Assembly: GCA_905221605.1 (NCBI GenBank) | Contig: CAJNDS010001535.1 | Coordinates: 246,868-310,867 of the forward strand | Length of the DNA: 64,000 bases | DNA from: Symbiodinium natans | Taxonomy: Eukaryota > Sar > Dinophyceae > Suessiales > Symbiodiniaceae | Reading direction: 5' to 3' | Shown here: one piece after another, positions 41,078-50,898 of the stretch | Numbering within the stretch: the stretch's first letter is position 1 | Layout: every line of letters starts with the position of its first letter | Program-made: the position numbers and the translations under genes | Notes under the pieces: generated by a model | The model's input: only the letters and a program-made list of their open reading frames with translations | What the model was told of the DNA's origin: nothing | Database searches by the model: none

Positions 41078-42850
41078 ATGAGCTAGAAGAGTACCACCGG
41101 TGGTGTGAAGTGTTGGCCAGTTGGTTAGCACTTGTGGACGACGCTTATGTGACCGAGCTGAGGGAAGCCATTCTGTTGGACCGAGAGATCCGACAGACCG
41201 CGTTGCCAGCACAAGTGGCCTCTAGGTCCGCACGACTGTACTACTATCTGCAGCAGAGTTTGCAGAAGTTTGACAGGGGCATGGAGCTGGTGCGAAGCAC
41301 TAGCATGCGGCAAGGGCAAGCTGCTTGCGGGTATGAGTGCATGAGACAGTTGCACAGTACCTTTTCGGTCGTATCCCGCATGGAAGCCATCGCTGTTCGT
41401 GATGTGGCATTGGCGTTGTACACGAAAGCTGGTCATTGCAAAAGACCCCTCGAAGTGGTGCGTTTCTTGGAGGACGAGCTGGGCAAATGCGACATGAAGT
41501 TGCATCGGTTCCCGGAACTCAAGCTCGGGACGAGTGATCGTCACACCATCCTGCTTCAGAGTGTTTCCGCGGAATGTCGGCAGTATCTTCTTCTCCATGG
41601 TCGTTCGGACACATGGGAGAATCTTGTGGCGAGCATCAAGTTTTACGAAGAGCAGACGAGACTTTGTGATCCTCACTCCAAGCTGCATGCAGTTGGGGAT
41701 GGAAAGGGTCAGCAGGGGAAAGGTCTCTGTTGGACCTGTGGAAAGAGTGGTCACTTTGCGGCTGACTGCCCGAAAGCTCAGAAGAAAGCCAAGGGCGATG
41801 GCAAGAAAGGCAAACCCTCTGGTGAAGATGGAGGAAAAGGCGGCAAGAAAGGAGACAAGGGTGGAAAACCCAAGTCCAAGGCGAAAGCCAAGGCGAAACC
41901 AAAAGCGAAAGGCAAAGGAAAAGCCCGCGCTGCTGGTGAAGAAGACAGCGAGCAGGTGATGGCCCTGTCGGGTTCTCTGCGAGCTGCAACCAATGAGCCC
42001 AATGCGTCGAGTTCGTCTTCTGAGCCGTTGAAGCCTTTTGAAGCCGGTAGGTTGAGCATGAGTGATGCAGAAGTGGAGAAGCTGCGACAAAGTTCCTCGA
42101 GTAGGATTAGTCACTATGCTTGGCTGGTGGACTCTGGTGCCACATGCCATATTTTGTCGGCCGAAGCTCTTCAGTTTTACGAAGTTGTTCGAGAACACAC
42201 AGGTTCCCTTCCCACACTGTCCGATGCACAGAACAATACGATTGAAACTGTGAAGCTTGTAGATTTGAGAATCAAATTCGGAGCTGGCGCCGATCGTTTT
42301 GCAATCGGTCGTTGTGGCGCGAATTGGTTTTAACATCATCAGTCCTTGGCAAGCACAAGAGAAGGGGTGGAATTGCTGGCTGTCGTCTGGAGAGGACAGC
42401 TGTTTCCAGAAGCAAGTCAATGGTCGCATGCTTTGGTTTGGTCTGACTAAGGAAGCCCGCAGTTGGTGGCTTGTTGCTAAGGCACCACCTAAGGTGAAGA
42501 CTAAGGGACGCACTAAGGACCCTGAAGCGATGGATCTGGACCAGGTCCAGAAGGGTTTGGAGCATCCCGCGCAGCGACCTGTGTCGGCCCCCACTAAGGC
42601 CACATCATACCGTGAGGATGGTGTCTCCCCTAGAAAGAAGAAGACTAAGGACCCGCGAACTGTCGAGAAGGACGTCGGTCGTTCGTTGGAAGTGACACCG
42701 TTCAAGTATTTGCTAAGGCATTGTGTGGTGACGTGGCCGGGCGAAACCCCGAAACTCCCTGAAGGGCCCCTTGAATCCCCGAAAGAGACGGTAGAAGTGG
42801 AGCCCCTGAAGCCTGAATCCCCAAAGAAGCAGTGGTTGTGGAAGACGTTG
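41078..42850 (+). pseudogene. Copia Gag-protease, frameshifted
   Basis: Capsid-like helical domain from EYHRWCEVLASWLALVDDAY, CCHC knuckle CWTCGKSGHFAADC (about 41731-41772), Lys/Gly/Ala-rich linker, and aspartic protease WLVDSGATCHILS (about 42121-42160). The frame breaks at about 42300: the first frame ends at 42333 and the second carries the protease end IGFNIISPWQ on to TPFKYLLRHC at about 42700. The equivalent TPFSFLLRG ends the module in the other copia. The N-terminal Gln-rich coiled coil of the other copy is missing, so the 5' end is truncated; the frame upstream of 41067 is hydrophobic and probably not element sequence. Confidence 0.85.
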
Positions 42851-42859
42851 CTTTGTGAG

Positions 42860-43095
42860 CCACAGCATGGTAGGACACAACAGCAGCAGCAACAGCATGC
42901 AATTTTTCCTTTTTCCATGGTAGGCATTGCCTTTTTGCATGTTGTGTGCTGGCTCAATCTGTGTTGTGGCATGGTAGGAGAGGGCGTGGGATGCTGGGAG
43001 TGTGTTGCGTGATTTTCATGTGTGGATTGCGCATGGTAGGAGAAATGTGCTTGGTAGGAGGGATTGGTGTTTTCTTGAGCTTGGTAGGAATTGCC
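42860..43095 (+). repeat. Spacer with reiterated TGGTAGG motif (left)
   Basis: Six copies of [CA/CT]TGGTAGG in about 220 bp (near 42868, 42918, 42971, 43033, 43050 and 43084), otherwise T/G-rich. A similar spacer lies at 55985-56530, on the other side of the extra ORF. Confidence 0.8.
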
Positions 43096-43269
43096 GATCC
43101 ACTGGAGGAACCCCGTGGCGTGGAGCTCAGAGCGCCTTATGGTGCCTTTTGCTCTGTGAGTGTTTGTCTCGGGGAAGCAGTGATCTGGTGGAAAGAGCTG
43201 GTTGGTCACAGAATTTTGGGATCGAGCCGGTAGAGCTCTCAGTGGTTGTGTGTTTTGGCCGTTTTCGCC

Positions 43270-43488
43270 CCGATGTATGTGCAAGATTGGCGTCAGGAGT
43301 TGGCGACGCACTTTCCTGCGAGTTCGGGTGGAACGCCTACGCCAGAGTTATCAGAGGCTTTGGCGACCCCGAGCATGAGGATGTTGCTTGGGAGTTTGCA
43401 ACCGCAGCAGATCCCCGAATTTTCCCGGGTTGGCGAGCCGGATTTTATCCATTTCCTGAGTGGAAATCGGATTCCTTGGCGACGAGAG
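43270..43488 (+). pseudogene. Extra ORF of the truncated copia, N-terminal part
   Basis: Frame reading MYVQDWRQELATHFPASSGG ... FLSGNRIPWRRE, interrupted at 43488 by the YR element. Deleting 43489-54631 rejoins it in frame with LWDLNTMMMNLPDLPEDHRG starting at 54632. The surrounding ORF is therefore the pre-insertion target. Confidence 0.6.
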
Positions 43489-43693
43489 CGGCTTGTGTTT
43501 CTAACGCGGCTGTTTGGGGTCTGAAGCCCGGAAGACATGCTTCAATATTTTTCTGCGAACTGATTTCCGAGTTTTCCTTGCTGAACCGTTTTCCTGTTTT
43601 AGGGAACGAAATTTTGCAAGCTCGGCATTTCGCTTTCATTTGAAGCTGTCAGCTGTTCAAGCTTACTTTCCGGTGTATCCGGCTTTGTGTCAC
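43489..43693 (+). repeat. Split direct repeat A1
   Basis: Left end of the YR retroelement, starting CGGCTTGTGTTTCTAACGCG. Nearly identical to A2. Confidence 0.95.
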
Positions 43694-43952
43694 TTCGTAG
43701 GAGAGGAGATCCGGTGATCTCACTTGAGCCATAGATCCTGTCGTTTTGGACTGTGCATGTCTGCTTGGGTTTTCATCAATCCCACTTCTGACTTGGCAAC
43801 TCAGCTTTCTGCACAGACCTCATCCGTGATTTGGGATTTTCTGGCTCCTTCTTCGCGCAAGCTGTGGCGGGCTACATCGGTGGCTGTACACTGCTTTGCT
43901 AGATCGCACTATTCTTTGCTACGTCTTGTGACTGCCATAGACTTACGCGGCA

Positions 43953-44621
43953 ATGATCCGCGAAGTGATGCTCCTCTACATGCTGGCTCTTTTGCAGAGT
44001 GGCACGGCTATGACCAGGCGCGGCTCCGCTGAGACTGCACCTCTGGAGTTGTCTGGCCATCGCAGGTCTCCTTCGGCTCTTGAGACGGACCTTGTCGGTG
44101 TCCTTTCGCAACACCTGCAACCAACTGTTGACATCAATATCGAGATCGGCGACTCTGTTTGGTCTGCAAATCGTGTCATGCTGCGCATAGAAGAGGTACC
44201 TTCACCGGCGTCAGAATCTTCGGTCATGGCTACTGCTACCACCGCTTCCAGTTCTTCGGCAGGTTCTTGTACTTCTGCTACGACCCTTGCCGATTCAGGA
44301 CTCGTTCTCAGGCTGCAGAATTTGGGGAGGGCCATGCAAGCTTCAGCTCGTTTTGGCTATCCGGTCACGGACGCTCCCTTGGAAGTCAACAATCGCTCGG
44401 GCACAGGCGCTTCACCTTTGGACAGTTTTACTGTGGGCACCGTGTCTCGTCCTGCATCGCAGAATGCTCCTGGCGGCATCCATGTGGTTACGACGCGATA
44501 CCTTCCTGTGAGTCGAGCTGCTCTGCCTGCGCTTTCGGTCGATCCAGTGAATCAGGAGTACCCGGCATCTGATGCTCCGGCTTCTTCTTCTGCCGAGCGC
44601 TTACTGGAATCGCTTGACTGA
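43953..44621 (+). CDS. Accessory ORF a of the YR retroelement
   Basis: 222 codons. Starts with a short hydrophobic stretch (MLLYMLALLQSGTAM), then is Ser/Thr/Ala-rich and acidic (RIEEVPSPASESSVMATATT) with a helical LVLRLQNLGRAMQASARFGY. No known domain. Codon use looks like the rest of the element. It could be coding or a chance ORF in the leader. Confidence 0.35.
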   Translation: MIREVMLLYMLALLQSGTAMTRRGSAETAPLELSGHRRSPSALETDLVGVLSQHLQPTVDINIEIGDSVWSANRVMLRIEEVPSPASESSVMATATTASSSSAGSCTSATTLADSGLVLRLQNLGRAMQASARFGYPVTDAPLEVNNRSGTGASPLDSFTVGTVSRPASQNAPGGIHVVTTRYLPVSRAALPALSVDPVNQEYPASDAPASSSAERLLESLD

Positions 44622-45079
44622 TGTTGCAGCTCTTGTGTTCTGACAGCTAAAGCGGCTAGTGCATTTCTTTTGCAAAACGTACTATAAAAGTAAGCTCTTG
44701 TGAGTGGCTGGGAGGCAGCTCTCGCACGGTACTGGCTCGCTTGTGCAAAACACCACTCTGAGCGGCTGATCTCTTGTGATTTACAAGGACTCTGTCAGTA
44801 CTTTGAGCATTCGCATTTGCTCACGTCTGGCACCGCTGCATGAAGCTTTGACATGTTTCTTATGTCCGGTGCTTCTCGTGCATCTTCAGTCTTTGCATTC
44901 CAAGATTGAGCTCATTGCATGTTCTTGCACGCTTCGCTGCCATGTGGTGAGCTCAGTATCACTGCACGTGGGCTGCGCCTTGCATGCATGCTTTTCTGGC
45001 CCATGTTTTGGCTCCTTGCGCACTGCTGTTTTCTTGTTTCCAATAGTTCACTAATTTTCCCGGAGGTCGCTGACTTAGT

Positions 45080-45598
45080 TTGCCTGGTTGCATCATGGAT
45101 TGCCCACGTCAAGTTTGCTTGCGGTTCAACTCCAGCAAGTCCAGTTCAGATGGTGCTCGCCGGCCTCGTCCTGACTCCGACCTCAGTGATGTTTGGAAAG
45201 CCATTGCGGCGCTGGAAGCCCAGCAAGGTCTGCTGCTGTCCATGCAGGAGAAGATCACTCGTGTGCAACAGGATCAATCGCTCCTACGTGATCGCCTTGA
45301 GGTGTTGGAAGTTCACCTTCGCTTGCGGAACCTCTCGCTCGCGGAGAATTCGGAGACTTGGAATGACTTCACAAGGGCCTTGCGTGCGTCTGTGATGGAA
45401 TCGTCTATACCATCTGATTTCGCTCGTGGGCATGATTCGTTGGACATGGCCTTCGGTCAATGCCTTCGTGATGTTGATGGTCAGTGCGCGGCTTTGGATG
45501 CCCAGATCTCGGCCTTGCAGGAACACTTCAACACCTTGGCACGTGAGCGCAATGCAGATTCACCGTTTCCTAGCTCTTCGCGGCATGCTGCTCCCTAG
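45080..45598 (+). CDS. Accessory ORF b, coiled-coil protein
   Basis: 172 codons. Basic/polar N-terminus, then heptad-rich helices (DVWKAIAALEAQQGLLLSMQ, LRDRLEVLEVHLRLRN; later CAALDAQISALQEHFNTLAR). A coiled-coil protein fits a structural Gag-like role but no family is identified. Real Met and function unknown. Immediately precedes the recombinase ORF. Confidence 0.45.
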   Translation: MPGCIMDCPRQVCLRFNSSKSSSDGARRPRPDSDLSDVWKAIAALEAQQGLLLSMQEKITRVQQDQSLLRDRLEVLEVHLRLRNLSLAENSETWNDFTRALRASVMESSIPSDFARGHDSLDMAFGQCLRDVDGQCAALDAQISALQEHFNTLARERNADSPFPSSSRHAAP

Positions 45599-47937
45599 TG
45601 GCTTCATGGTTTCGGTTTTGCTTCGGTTTTGCTTCGGGGTTTTGTTCCCGGTTCTGGTTCTTTGTCGGCTTTCGGCCTTTCTTTTTTTTGCATCCACAGC
45701 ATCGCTTTCTGTCAGCACTCAGCTTTCGGGCCACTCAGCTGCTTGCTGGTGAGCCTCAGTCATGCGGACTCTGGAAACAAGGTCCTTGCCCTGCCTTTGC
45801 GTCTTTTGATTATGCACTCAACGTGAACCGCTCTTGCTGTAGCGCTGTTTTACATCAGGCAAGCATGTCTGTTTGTGCTTCTCGTGTGGGGGGGGGGGGA
45901 ATGCCTCTGCACCTTCACTTATTGCGGTCGAGCTGTTCGGACCTCACAAATTTTCCCCTTTTCTCTGGCGTGAAAATAAGATCTGGATGTCGGGCCCCAC
46001 CAGTCGTTGGACTGCTGAAGGCGCTCCCAAGGCTCCTTCTCATCTACCAGCTGAACCTTCCGGCAGTGGCGGCTGCTCGGCGAGGCTACCAGTGCCTCGG
46101 CATAGACTCTGGTCTGCACGTTGCGATGATTTTCAGCCGGCTGCTGCTCCGGTTCTTCACCCTCGCTACAAGGCTCCTAAGTGCAGGGAGTCCGTGGTGC
46201 GGTCCTTCGATTTCCCCATGGCAACAGCGGTCGATATCAGCTCTGACAGCTTCATCTTCTGCAGTGCCTGTGGAAACTATGTGGGATGCTTTCCAGCGTG
46301 CCAAGAATGTCCAGATCCAGCGCTGGATTCACATCGCATTGGGGGCCCAGCTCTACAGCATCTTCATCCAGGATCTGCTGAAGAGCCCTTTGGCCCATGA
46401 GCACATCGCTCGCATGGTTGCCATGAATGCTCCTTCGACCCTGGCTTCTTACTTTGCCGCGTGGAACCACTGGCAGAAGTTTTGTGAGGTTCAGGCGGTG
46501 ATTGCTTTCGAACCGGCAGTCGAGTTCCTTGCGGACTTCTTGCACTTGCACACAAAGGGACGCTTGGGCTCAGCCCTGAGCATGGTAAAAGCGCTCCGCT
46601 TCGTTGCCTCCAGGCTCGTGCTTTCTGCATTGCGAGAGACTTTGGCATCACCGCTGGTCATGGCATACACACGCACTACGACCATCACTGAGCGTCGGGA
46701 AACGGCCCCGTTGCCCTTGTCGTTCGTTATCTGGCTGGAAAATCAAGTTCTCGCTGATGTGACGTCTCCGCGCCAGATTTTATGGTGTGGGATGCTGCTG
46801 GTGTGCATCTTTGCCAGTCTCCGGTGGAGCGATGCGCTGTGGTCTGCGCCCCAGAGATTGCAATGCGCTCGCAATGCGCTTCTTGGCGCAGCTAGGCGGA
46901 CCAAAACAACCAATCGCACTATGCCGTTCGGTGCTCTAGCTGGTGGTTTTCTTGCGAGGCCAGTTGGCGCGTCTGGCTGGGGTCAGAAGTTCCTGCATCA
47001 TCTTCAAACGGCGGTCCAGCGCACCAGACTCTTGCACCCTGGCTTCCAGCCTGACTTCTTGGTCGCCGAGCTTGGGGAGGACCCGCAAGCTCCTGTGCTA
47101 CTGGCTCCGTTAACCAGGCAGGCTGGTCTCGTGCTCATTCGCTCTCTTCTCTCGGATTGCTACTCGAGTGTGCCAGCTCGGGATCGTCCGGACTTTTCGC
47201 TCATCGGGGTGCACAGCCTCAAGGGCACGTTCTTGGCCTTTGCGAAACAGTTGCTACTTGATGACAACCTACGTCGGCTTCAAGGCCATCACCGCGTGCC
47301 TGGCATGTCGGAGTTGTATGGGCGTGACGATGTCCTCGGGCCTCTGGAGCTCCAGGTGAAGATCGTGAACGCTGTTGCTACAGGCTTTCAGCCCTTACGT
47401 CCGGCTATGAGAGGCGCAGCTCCTCCTAAAGCAGACATTGCGGTGACGGTTCCTCCCATTGAGGATGAGTGTGATGCACCTCCTATCCCTGCACTCGGGC
47501 GTCTGCCGGGCCCAACCATGGAAATGGATTCGTCGTCTGACTCGGAAGACGAGAAGGTTCAGGCACCAGCGGTGGAATCTGTGTCGGAAGAACCGGCCTC
47601 TGCTTGGAGGGTCCAAAGCACTGGCTCTGTGGTGGAGAACGATGATCCTGATGAGTTCGAATTTCTCTACAACGCGACCTCGAAGATCGTGCACGTTGCC
47701 AGACCCTGTGCTGTGGATCACCCGGCCTGCCAGTACCGGCCAGTGCAGGAGTCCGCTGAGGATCGTCCCTTGAGACCCGGCTGCTCCTGTCGCGGCAATC
47801 TCACGTTGGGAGCTCTGCATCGAGTGGACGCGATTCCTCAAGGTGCTCGGATGTGTCTCAAGCATGGCTGTGGCAAGGACCCGGCTATCGCTCGTCTGGC
47901 AGCTAGCCCTAGTGTCGTTCCATGCGGCACCGGGTGA
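45598..47937 (+). CDS. Tyrosine recombinase (YR) of the retroelement
   Basis: 779-codon frame; the first about 220 codons are low-complexity and the true start may be Met at 46279. N-terminal SAM-like core-binding region (STLASYFAAWNHWQKFCEVQ). Catalytic residues by position in the frame: Arg409 (FASLRWSDALW), a Lys in RRTKTTNRTMPFG, His539-x2-Lys542 (GVHSLKGTFLAF, Lys in place of the usual Arg), His564 (QGHHRVPG) and nucleophile Tyr574 (SELYGRDDV). The HSLK...GHH...Y spacing matches eukaryotic YR-retroelement recombinases, which join the circular DNA to the target. The C-terminus has a Cys/His cluster (CAVDHPACQYR ... CSCRGN ... CLKHGC), possibly a zinc finger. The frame is intact. Confidence 0.85.
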   Translation: MASWFRFCFGFASGFCSRFWFFVGFRPFFFLHPQHRFLSALSFRATQLLAGEPQSCGLWKQGPCPAFASFDYALNVNRSCCSAVLHQASMSVCASRVGGGGMPLHLHLLRSSCSDLTNFPLFSGVKIRSGCRAPPVVGLLKALPRLLLIYQLNLPAVAAARRGYQCLGIDSGLHVAMIFSRLLLRFFTLATRLLSAGSPWCGPSISPWQQRSISALTASSSAVPVETMWDAFQRAKNVQIQRWIHIALGAQLYSIFIQDLLKSPLAHEHIARMVAMNAPSTLASYFAAWNHWQKFCEVQAVIAFEPAVEFLADFLHLHTKGRLGSALSMVKALRFVASRLVLSALRETLASPLVMAYTRTTTITERRETAPLPLSFVIWLENQVLADVTSPRQILWCGMLLVCIFASLRWSDALWSAPQRLQCARNALLGAARRTKTTNRTMPFGALAGGFLARPVGASGWGQKFLHHLQTAVQRTRLLHPGFQPDFLVAELGEDPQAPVLLAPLTRQAGLVLIRSLLSDCYSSVPARDRPDFSLIGVHSLKGTFLAFAKQLLLDDNLRRLQGHHRVPGMSELYGRDDVLGPLELQVKIVNAVATGFQPLRPAMRGAAPPKADIAVTVPPIEDECDAPPIPALGRLPGPTMEMDSSSDSEDEKVQAPAVESVSEEPASAWRVQSTGSVVENDDPDEFEFLYNATSKIVHVARPCAVDHPACQYRPVQESAEDRPLRPGCSCRGNLTLGALHRVDAIPQGARMCLKHGCGKDPAIARLAASPSVVPCGTG

Positions 47938-48094
47938 TTTAATTTTGAGTGACGTTTTGTCTGGGAGCTTTTGTGCTGTGCGTGGATACTCGTCCACTTG
48001 CATCTTGCATTTTCCAGCTGAGTGCAAAATTGACCTGCGCTTTCTCGTGCTGGAGCCTCCGGCTTTTGCGCGGTTTCATGCCTGCACTCTTGTA

Positions 48095-48310
48095 CTCGAG
48101 TATTTGGTCAACACGCTTGTTGACCACGGTCTTGGGCTGAGACGTGGACTCGCTCGCTCGAGTATTTGGTCAACACGCTTGTTGACCACGGTCCTTGGCT
48201 GAGACACGCACTCTCCCGCTCGAGTATTTGGTCAACACGTTTGTTGACCCGGGTCTGAAGTTCATATCGTTCACGCTCGAGTATTTGGTCAACCCTTTGG
48301 CTGATCGTAA
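48095..48310. repeat. 62-bp tandem array with palindromic hairpin GGTCAACA-CGCT-TGTTGACC
   Basis: CTCGAGTATTTGGTCAACAC recurs at 48095, 48157, 48219 and 48276. The first two copies carry the perfect palindrome GGTCAACACGCTTGTTGACC (48106-48125 and 48168-48187), the third has one change (48230-48249), and the fourth is decayed. Eight-base arms around a 4-base core resemble a tyrosine-recombinase binding site or an RNA hairpin. It lies in the gap between the recombinase and Gag-like ORFs. Confidence 0.9.
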
Positions 48311-48472
48311 GCTTTTCCGAGTCCTGGCATGCTCCTGGAAAGCTTGAGGCTGACCTTTGCCTTCTGCCGCTGCCGCCTTGTCAAGGTTGTTTGAAGCTAG
48401 TTTGTTTGGGCTGCTCAGCTGCGTCTGTCGGCAGTCTACGTAGTGGTAGATTGCTCCTTTGGTGTCGAGCGC

Positions 48473-49758
48473 ATGGCTTCGGTCAGGATCGATGACGAGG
48501 ACTACTTCACTGATCAGCTTCAGGCGTGGGCAGTTCCTGACACAGTCAAGAATAGGCTGGCACGTGGCGGTTTTAAGACCATATCGCTGCTCGCTCATGC
48601 CATTCCCAGTCTTGAGCATTTGGAGCCCTTTCTTGTGTCAGTCTTGGGACGCCCTGCGGGCAGTGATCCGGCCGCACCGCTCTTCACCCCAGAAGCTGCA
48701 TCCTTGCGTCGTGTCGTGAAGGAATGCATCAGTCAGGTCAGCCCGGCTGGTTCGAGTGCCATTGCAACGCCTAGTCCGGGCACTGCTGTCCCCAAGAAGT
48801 CGCTGGATGCCGCGGACATTAATAAGTTGGTTCAGGACTTCCAAGGCAAGTACCCGTCGGAACTGTTGCGTCCCGACATCATGCCTTCGCGCGCTTTTCT
48901 CTCTGCAGTGAAAGATGCTGTGTCATCTGATCATATGCGTTGGTTCAGCTGGCGTGTCCGCACTTCCGAAGCTGATGGGGTGGCTTTTACGGAGAGGCGC
49001 CGGCCTCGCACGGACTCTCAAATGTTGGCGTCGCTCTTGGCGCCCAGTGCTGAGGAGGAATTCTTGATCGACATCCCCATGCAGGCACCTATGGAGTCGG
49101 TGGTTCGCAAGTTCTTTGATCGCCTTTGCATCGCCTTGGCTATGTTGGATGCGTGTCACCTGCTTCCGCTTCGCAAGCTGATGGAAAAGTTCGTCGGTCT
49201 TGCAACGATGGTGCCAATCGACCGAACTCTTCGGGGTCCCACTCTACCGAGGTCATGGAAGCGGATCGCTCCTTGTGGCTGGCGATCGGGTCTTTGCAAC
49301 GAGACTACCAATGGTCTCTGACAGACTGCGTGTCGGAGTTCACGCATGTTCGTCCTGAGCTGCACAATACTCTTGCGCCCCGCCCTCGCACTAGTGCTGG
49401 TCATGCTGGGGCCAATGGTGAACATGGTCGCGGGAATCGTCGCAAATCCCAAGCCCAAGGCTCAGGTCATTCAGGTGCACCCCCCAAGAAGCAGGGAAAT
49501 CCTGGGTCTGGTTCGGGAAATGGGACTCGTCGCAATGAGTCCGCTCATCCCTCCAAGAAGGCTCGTGTGTCCCCCTCCAGCTGGCCGTCGAACTGGGCCC
49601 GCCAGGTGGGAGGTCAGGGAGTGTGCATCCGCTTCCACACTGCTAAGTGTCGCAACAAAACTTGCCGCTTCTCTCACAAGTGTCCCGTTCTGGATTCTTC
49701 CGGAGTTCCATGTGGTCAGGCGCACTCAGCTACTGCCCATGTCTCTGCACCGCATTGA
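48473..49758 (+). pseudogene. Gag-like protein with CCCH zinc finger, one frameshift
   Basis: Starts MASVRIDDEDYFTDQLQAWA in the frame ending at 49321. The protein-like frame shifts near 49230 to the one ending at 49758. The N-terminal half is helical (LVQDFQGKYPSELLRPD, FLSAVKDAVSSDHMRWFSWR). The second part has a Gly/Ser/Lys-rich basic linker and a terminal finger CIRFHTAKCRNKTCRFSHKC. The spacing C-x7-C-x4-C-x3-H followed by Cys is CCCH-like. Its position before RT and its basic, zinc-containing end support a nucleic-acid-binding Gag role. Confidence 0.6.
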
Positions 49759-49764
49759 CAATCT

Positions 49765-50898
49765 ATGGAGTGGGCTGTCCTGCCTCGGAGGTCAGCCGAC
49801 TCCCCGACAAGGGCGGTGCCGCCCAATTTTGCCCAGGTTCAAGGTTGTGCCGAGGATTTTGCATCAATTCTGCTACTTGAGTCGGGCCCGCCATCGCGTG
49901 AACGCGTTGTGGACCTGCTCGATCAACTTTTGTGTGAAGCACCTGACTCCGATGGTCGTTTCTCGGAGGGTCGCTCGGTGACTGCCGGGGTCTTTCATCG
50001 CCACAAGGTGGGCCTGCGACAATTGTGTCGTTCGCATCCGCAATCTGTGAGGGTCTTGAATCGCTTCATTGCCGCCATTTGCCCGAATTTTTTCCATACT
50101 AGTTTTGTTGCCATTGATGGCATCGCATCACGTGAACACAAAGACCATCTCAACTCGGACTTGCCGAATGTTGTGATTCCTCTCTGTGATTTTAAAGGGG
50201 GTGAGCTTGTTGTAGCCCACGAGTCTGGCTCCGTGCCTACGCAATTCCAGCGATGCTGCTTGCCTGCGGTTGTGCTTGAACCCAGAAAAGGCCCCATGGT
50301 CTTCTCCGCTGCCTCCTGCTGGCATCGTGTCTCTGGCTTTAGTGGACGTCGTCTGGTGCTTGCTATTTACACCTTGCGTGCTTGCACCAAGCCCTCGTAT
50401 CAGGACCGTTGTACTCTTCAGGATTTGGGATTTCGTTTGCCTTCGGAAAGGGATCTCTTGCACGCATCTCCGGTTGTGCCTCATAACTTGCAGCTCAGCT
50501 CTCAAGCTCGCGAGTTGCTTGGTTCTGCACTGTGGGATGCTCAGCCCATTGTCCGGGTGGATGGCGCTCCGGTTGCCTCGTGTTCTGCACCTCATTGCGC
50601 TGCGGTCGATCTGATTGCTGCACCTTGCGAGCCAGTGTGCACAGACCGGCCTGAGGAGCCTTTGGAGACGTGCAAGCTGTGCCCTGGGCTGACACATCCG
50701 AAATTGTTCCTTGACCTTTTCGCAGGTGCCAAACAGCCTCTCTCAGTGGCCATGGCCAAAAGAAACTCTGATCGGTTTGAAGCGGTTGATCTGATTTTCG
50801 GCCCCGCTTTTGATCTGCTCGATGATGTGCACTTCGAAGCTTTGTGTGGTCTGGCCAGCAGTGGCCTTGTCGGAGCTGCTCGGAATTCTCGCCTTTGA
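49765..50898 (+). CDS. 2OG-Fe(II) dioxygenase-like domain followed by methyltransferase motif I
   Basis: 377-codon frame. The dioxygenase-like core at residues about 75-205 has the iron-ligand pattern His125-x-Asp127 (SREHKDHLNSD), a CDFKGGELVV strand, distal His187 (SCWHRVSGF) and Arg196 (GRRLVLAIY) for 2-oxoglutarate. HxDxxN, GGEL and H-x8-R resemble the TET/JBP group that oxidises 5-methylcytosine or thymine, but this is by eye and AlkB-like or prolyl-hydroxylase-like relatives remain possible. From about residue 313 comes FLDLFAGAKQPLSVAMAK, a class I methyltransferase motif I. The frame ends at 50898 by a frameshift; the methyltransferase continues in the next entry. Likely part of a single polyprotein with RT. 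Confidence 0.65.
   Translation: MEWAVLPRRSADSPTRAVPPNFAQVQGCAEDFASILLLESGPPSRERVVDLLDQLLCEAPDSDGRFSEGRSVTAGVFHRHKVGLRQLCRSHPQSVRVLNRFIAAICPNFFHTSFVAIDGIASREHKDHLNSDLPNVVIPLCDFKGGELVVAHESGSVPTQFQRCCLPAVVLEPRKGPMVFSAASCWHRVSGFSGRRLVLAIYTLRACTKPSYQDRCTLQDLGFRLPSERDLLHASPVVPHNLQLSSQARELLGSALWDAQPIVRVDGAPVASCSAPHCAAVDLIAAPCEPVCTDRPEEPLETCKLCPGLTHPKLFLDLFAGAKQPLSVAMAKRNSDRFEAVDLIFGPAFDLLDDVHFEALCGLASSGLVGAARNSRL

Noticed and set aside
41125-43311. Minus-strand 728-codon ORF
   Set aside because: It is the antisense shadow of the copia Gag-protease, whose zinc knuckle and protease motifs are on plus.
48095-48310. CRISPR array
   Set aside because: Four repeats with palindromes, but the sequence between them is also repeated (not variable spacers) and the setting is a eukaryotic retroelement.
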